From NCBI RefSeq assembly GCF_000717335.1, contig NZ_JNYZ01000018.1:95625-159624 (forward strand): a DNA stretch of 64,000 nucleotides, written 5' to 3'. This DNA is from Amycolatopsis jejuensis. GTDB taxonomy: Bacteria > Actinomycetota > Actinomycetes > Mycobacteriales > Pseudonocardiaceae. A program made the translations under genes and the position numbers. Numbering within the stretch: the stretch's first letter is position 1; each line of letters opens with the position of its first letter. The notes under the pieces are model-generated. The model did not search any database, was not told the DNA's origin, and saw only the letters and a program-made list of their open reading frames with translations. Positions 62,797 through 64,000 of this stretch are shown one piece after another.

Positions 62797-63600
62797 TCAC
62801 TTCGTGCGGTCGAGGAACCGGCCGAGCACGTTGTTGAACTCGGCCGCGCGCTCGAGATTCGGCAGGTGGCCCGCGTTGTCCAGTACCGCCAGTTCGGAAC
62901 CGGGTACGAGCTGGTGGAGGAGTTGGGCGTCGGCGACCGGGGTGAACTCGTCCTCGCTGCCCACCACGACCAGCGTCGGGACGGTCACCTCCCGCAGCGT
63001 TTGCCGGTAGTCCGGCCGCTTCGCCCGGGCCCGCAGTGCTGCCGCCGCTCCGTTGGCCGGCGCGTTTTGCATCATGGTGAGTACGTGGTCGGCCACCTTG
63101 GGGTTCTCCCGGCGGGTGGTGGGGGAGACCATTTTCGGCAGTAGTTCTTCGGCGTAGGTCGCCATTCCTTCGGTGAGTACGCGGTTGGCTGCGGCCTCCC
63201 GGGCTTTGGCGCCGTCCGGGGTTTCGGCTTCGGCGAAGGTGTCGGCGAGGAGCAGTGCAGCCACGCGCCCGGGGTGGTCCCGCACGGTCTGCATCACGAT
63301 CTGCCCGCCCATCGACAGCCCACCCAGCGCGAAGGTTTCCAGCGCGAGGTGGTCGGCGAGCCCGATGAGGTCGTCGGCGAAGGTGTCGAGCCCGGTGGCG
63401 TCCGGCCCGCTGCTGTGGCCGTATCCGCGCAGGTCGGGGACGACAACCCGGTGCCCGCGGGCGGCGAGGTATGCGGCCTGCGGGTCCCACATGGACCGGT
63501 CGAAGGGATGTCCGTGCACGAGGAGGACCGGGATGTCCGGTCCGGTCCGTGCGTGGTCGTCGTAGGCGAGCTGGGCGGCGGCGAGTTGGGCGGTCGGCAT
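62797..63600 (-). CDS. Alpha/beta hydrolase
   Basis: A 267-aa alpha/beta hydrolase. The oxyanion region is LLVHGHPFDRSMWD, the nucleophile elbow GGLSMGGQIV, the Asp in VVVGSEDEFTP and the His in NAGHLPNLE. The sequence is like 3-oxoadipate enol-lactonase or non-heme peroxidase-like members, which cannot be separated here. ATG 63600 (MPTAQLAAAQL) is preferred; the open frame extends 60 bp upstream. Its promoter shares the region with the probable rRNA leader on the other strand. Confidence 0.88.
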   Translation of the reverse strand: MPTAQLAAAQLAYDDHARTGPDIPVLLVHGHPFDRSMWDPQAAYLAARGHRVVVPDLRGYGHSSGPDATGLDTFADDLIGLADHLALETFALGGLSMGGQIVMQTVRDHPGRVAALLLADTFAEAETPDGAKAREAAANRVLTEGMATYAEELLPKMVSPTTRRENPKVADHVLTMMQNAPANGAAAALRARAKRPDYRQTLREVTVPTLVVVGSEDEFTPVADAQLLHQLVPGSELAVLDNAGHLPNLERAAEFNNVLGRFLDRTK

Positions 63601-63716
63601 GTCCTGGACGCTATTCAGTGCGATTTGTCGGAGCAATAGGGCGCAATGTAGTCGGAGCAATGTTGTCTCGGGTCGGCGGTCGGCCGTGGTTGCCCGGAAA
63701 ACCTCCGTTAGAGGGG

Positions 63717-64000
63717 TTGACCTGCGAAGATCGAGTTATCCGACCCCCCTGTTTCAGCCCGTTTCAGCCCGTGTAATGTTCTCCAGGTCGCCAGGGAGAC
63801 CGGGTGGCCGCCGGGACACGAACCAAGCTCTTGCCCTGTGGGGTGATTGAGTGGGTGTCCCACCTAAAACTGCTTGAAACGACGCATCGGGCTTGGCCTG
63901 GTTTTCTGGGTTTGGTTCGGGGTGTGTTGCTTGAGAACTCAACAGTGTGCTAGTGAACTAAGCCAGTAGAGCTTATATGAAACCCCCTCGTCGGGGTTTC
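63717..64000 (+). promoter_or_regulatory. Probable rRNA operon promoter and leader
   Basis: TTGAGAACTCAACAGTGTGC (63922-63941) closely matches the boxB/boxA-type antitermination motif in actinobacterial rRNA leaders and 16S-23S spacers. No rRNA lies upstream, so this should be the leader, with 16S beginning right of the window. TGTAATGT near 63772-63779 is a -10-like box behind tandem GTTTCAGCCC copies (63751-63770), and TTGACC at 63717 may be another promoter element. A GAAACCCC hairpin ends the window. No gene is seen in 63601-64000. Confidence 0.6.

Noticed and set aside
63754..63942. A 62-codon minus-strand frame in the right-edge region
   Set aside because: Overlaps the rRNA leader motif, has no ribosome site and lacks coding character.

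Overview
The window is very GC-rich DNA (roughly 70% by eye) with frequent GTG starts, AGGAGG-type ribosome sites, many 4-bp ATGA/GTGA gene overlaps, F420-linked genes (fbiC, a Ddn-type reductase), a PIG-L deacetylase of the mycothiol type and an actinobacterial rRNA-leader motif at the right edge. This points to an actinobacterium, most likely Pseudonocardiaceae such as Amycolatopsis; the genus is an inference from gene content.

Layout. 0-2.8 kb: end of one ferredoxin, then P450 + ferredoxin facing mtnA; a fossil of the mtnA 3' end at 104-199 shows the P450-ferredoxin unit was tandemly duplicated. 2.8-20 kb: housekeeping and envelope genes (PIG-L deacetylase, TrpB2, ABC exporter pair, VanW protein, phosphoesterase, PHP protein, chitosanase, CPA2 antiporter, HrpA) separated by strange G-rich degenerate tandem repeats, at least two of which are copies of the preceding gene's 3' end. 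20-29 kb: an exonuclease/polymerase, an acyl-CoA synthetase and a small catabolic operon. 29-34.5 kb: enoyl-CoA hydratase + SDR divergent from PaaX-type regulator-kynA-kynU, then valine dehydrogenase. 34.5-46.3 kb: small proteins, two TetR regulators, a flavin amine oxidase-amidase pair, a two-component system, prolyl aminopeptidase, Ddn-type protein, acyltransferase, dihydrolipoamide dehydrogenase.

46.4-53.8 kb is an accessory island and the most interesting part. It is a tightly coupled five-gene operon: free-standing NRPS adenylation domain, two half-size ABC exporters, carrier protein and lysine-2,3-aminomutase-like radical SAM enzyme. Every junction is a 4-bp overlap. The enzymology predicts beta-lysine (or a related beta-amino acid) made by the mutase, adenylated, loaded on the carrier and linked to export, with no condensation domain or thioesterase in the window. 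The two exporter subunits have complementary losses of ATPase motifs, so a single complete ATP site should form only in the heterodimer.

53.8-64 kb: a secreted subtilase/sedolisin-like protease, a methyltransferase, an SDR gene whose catalytic tyrosine codon is replaced by a stop, fbiC with a coupled small gene, a solitary transposase-like gene lacking one predicted catalytic Asp, another SDR, an alpha/beta hydrolase, and at the right edge the leader of a probable rRNA operon. Two copies of a long palindromic element (34505-34555 and 61867-61925) sit between convergent genes, and other convergent pairs share perfect GC-rich hairpins that look like two-way terminators. No tRNA gene, CRISPR array or complete insertion sequence was seen.
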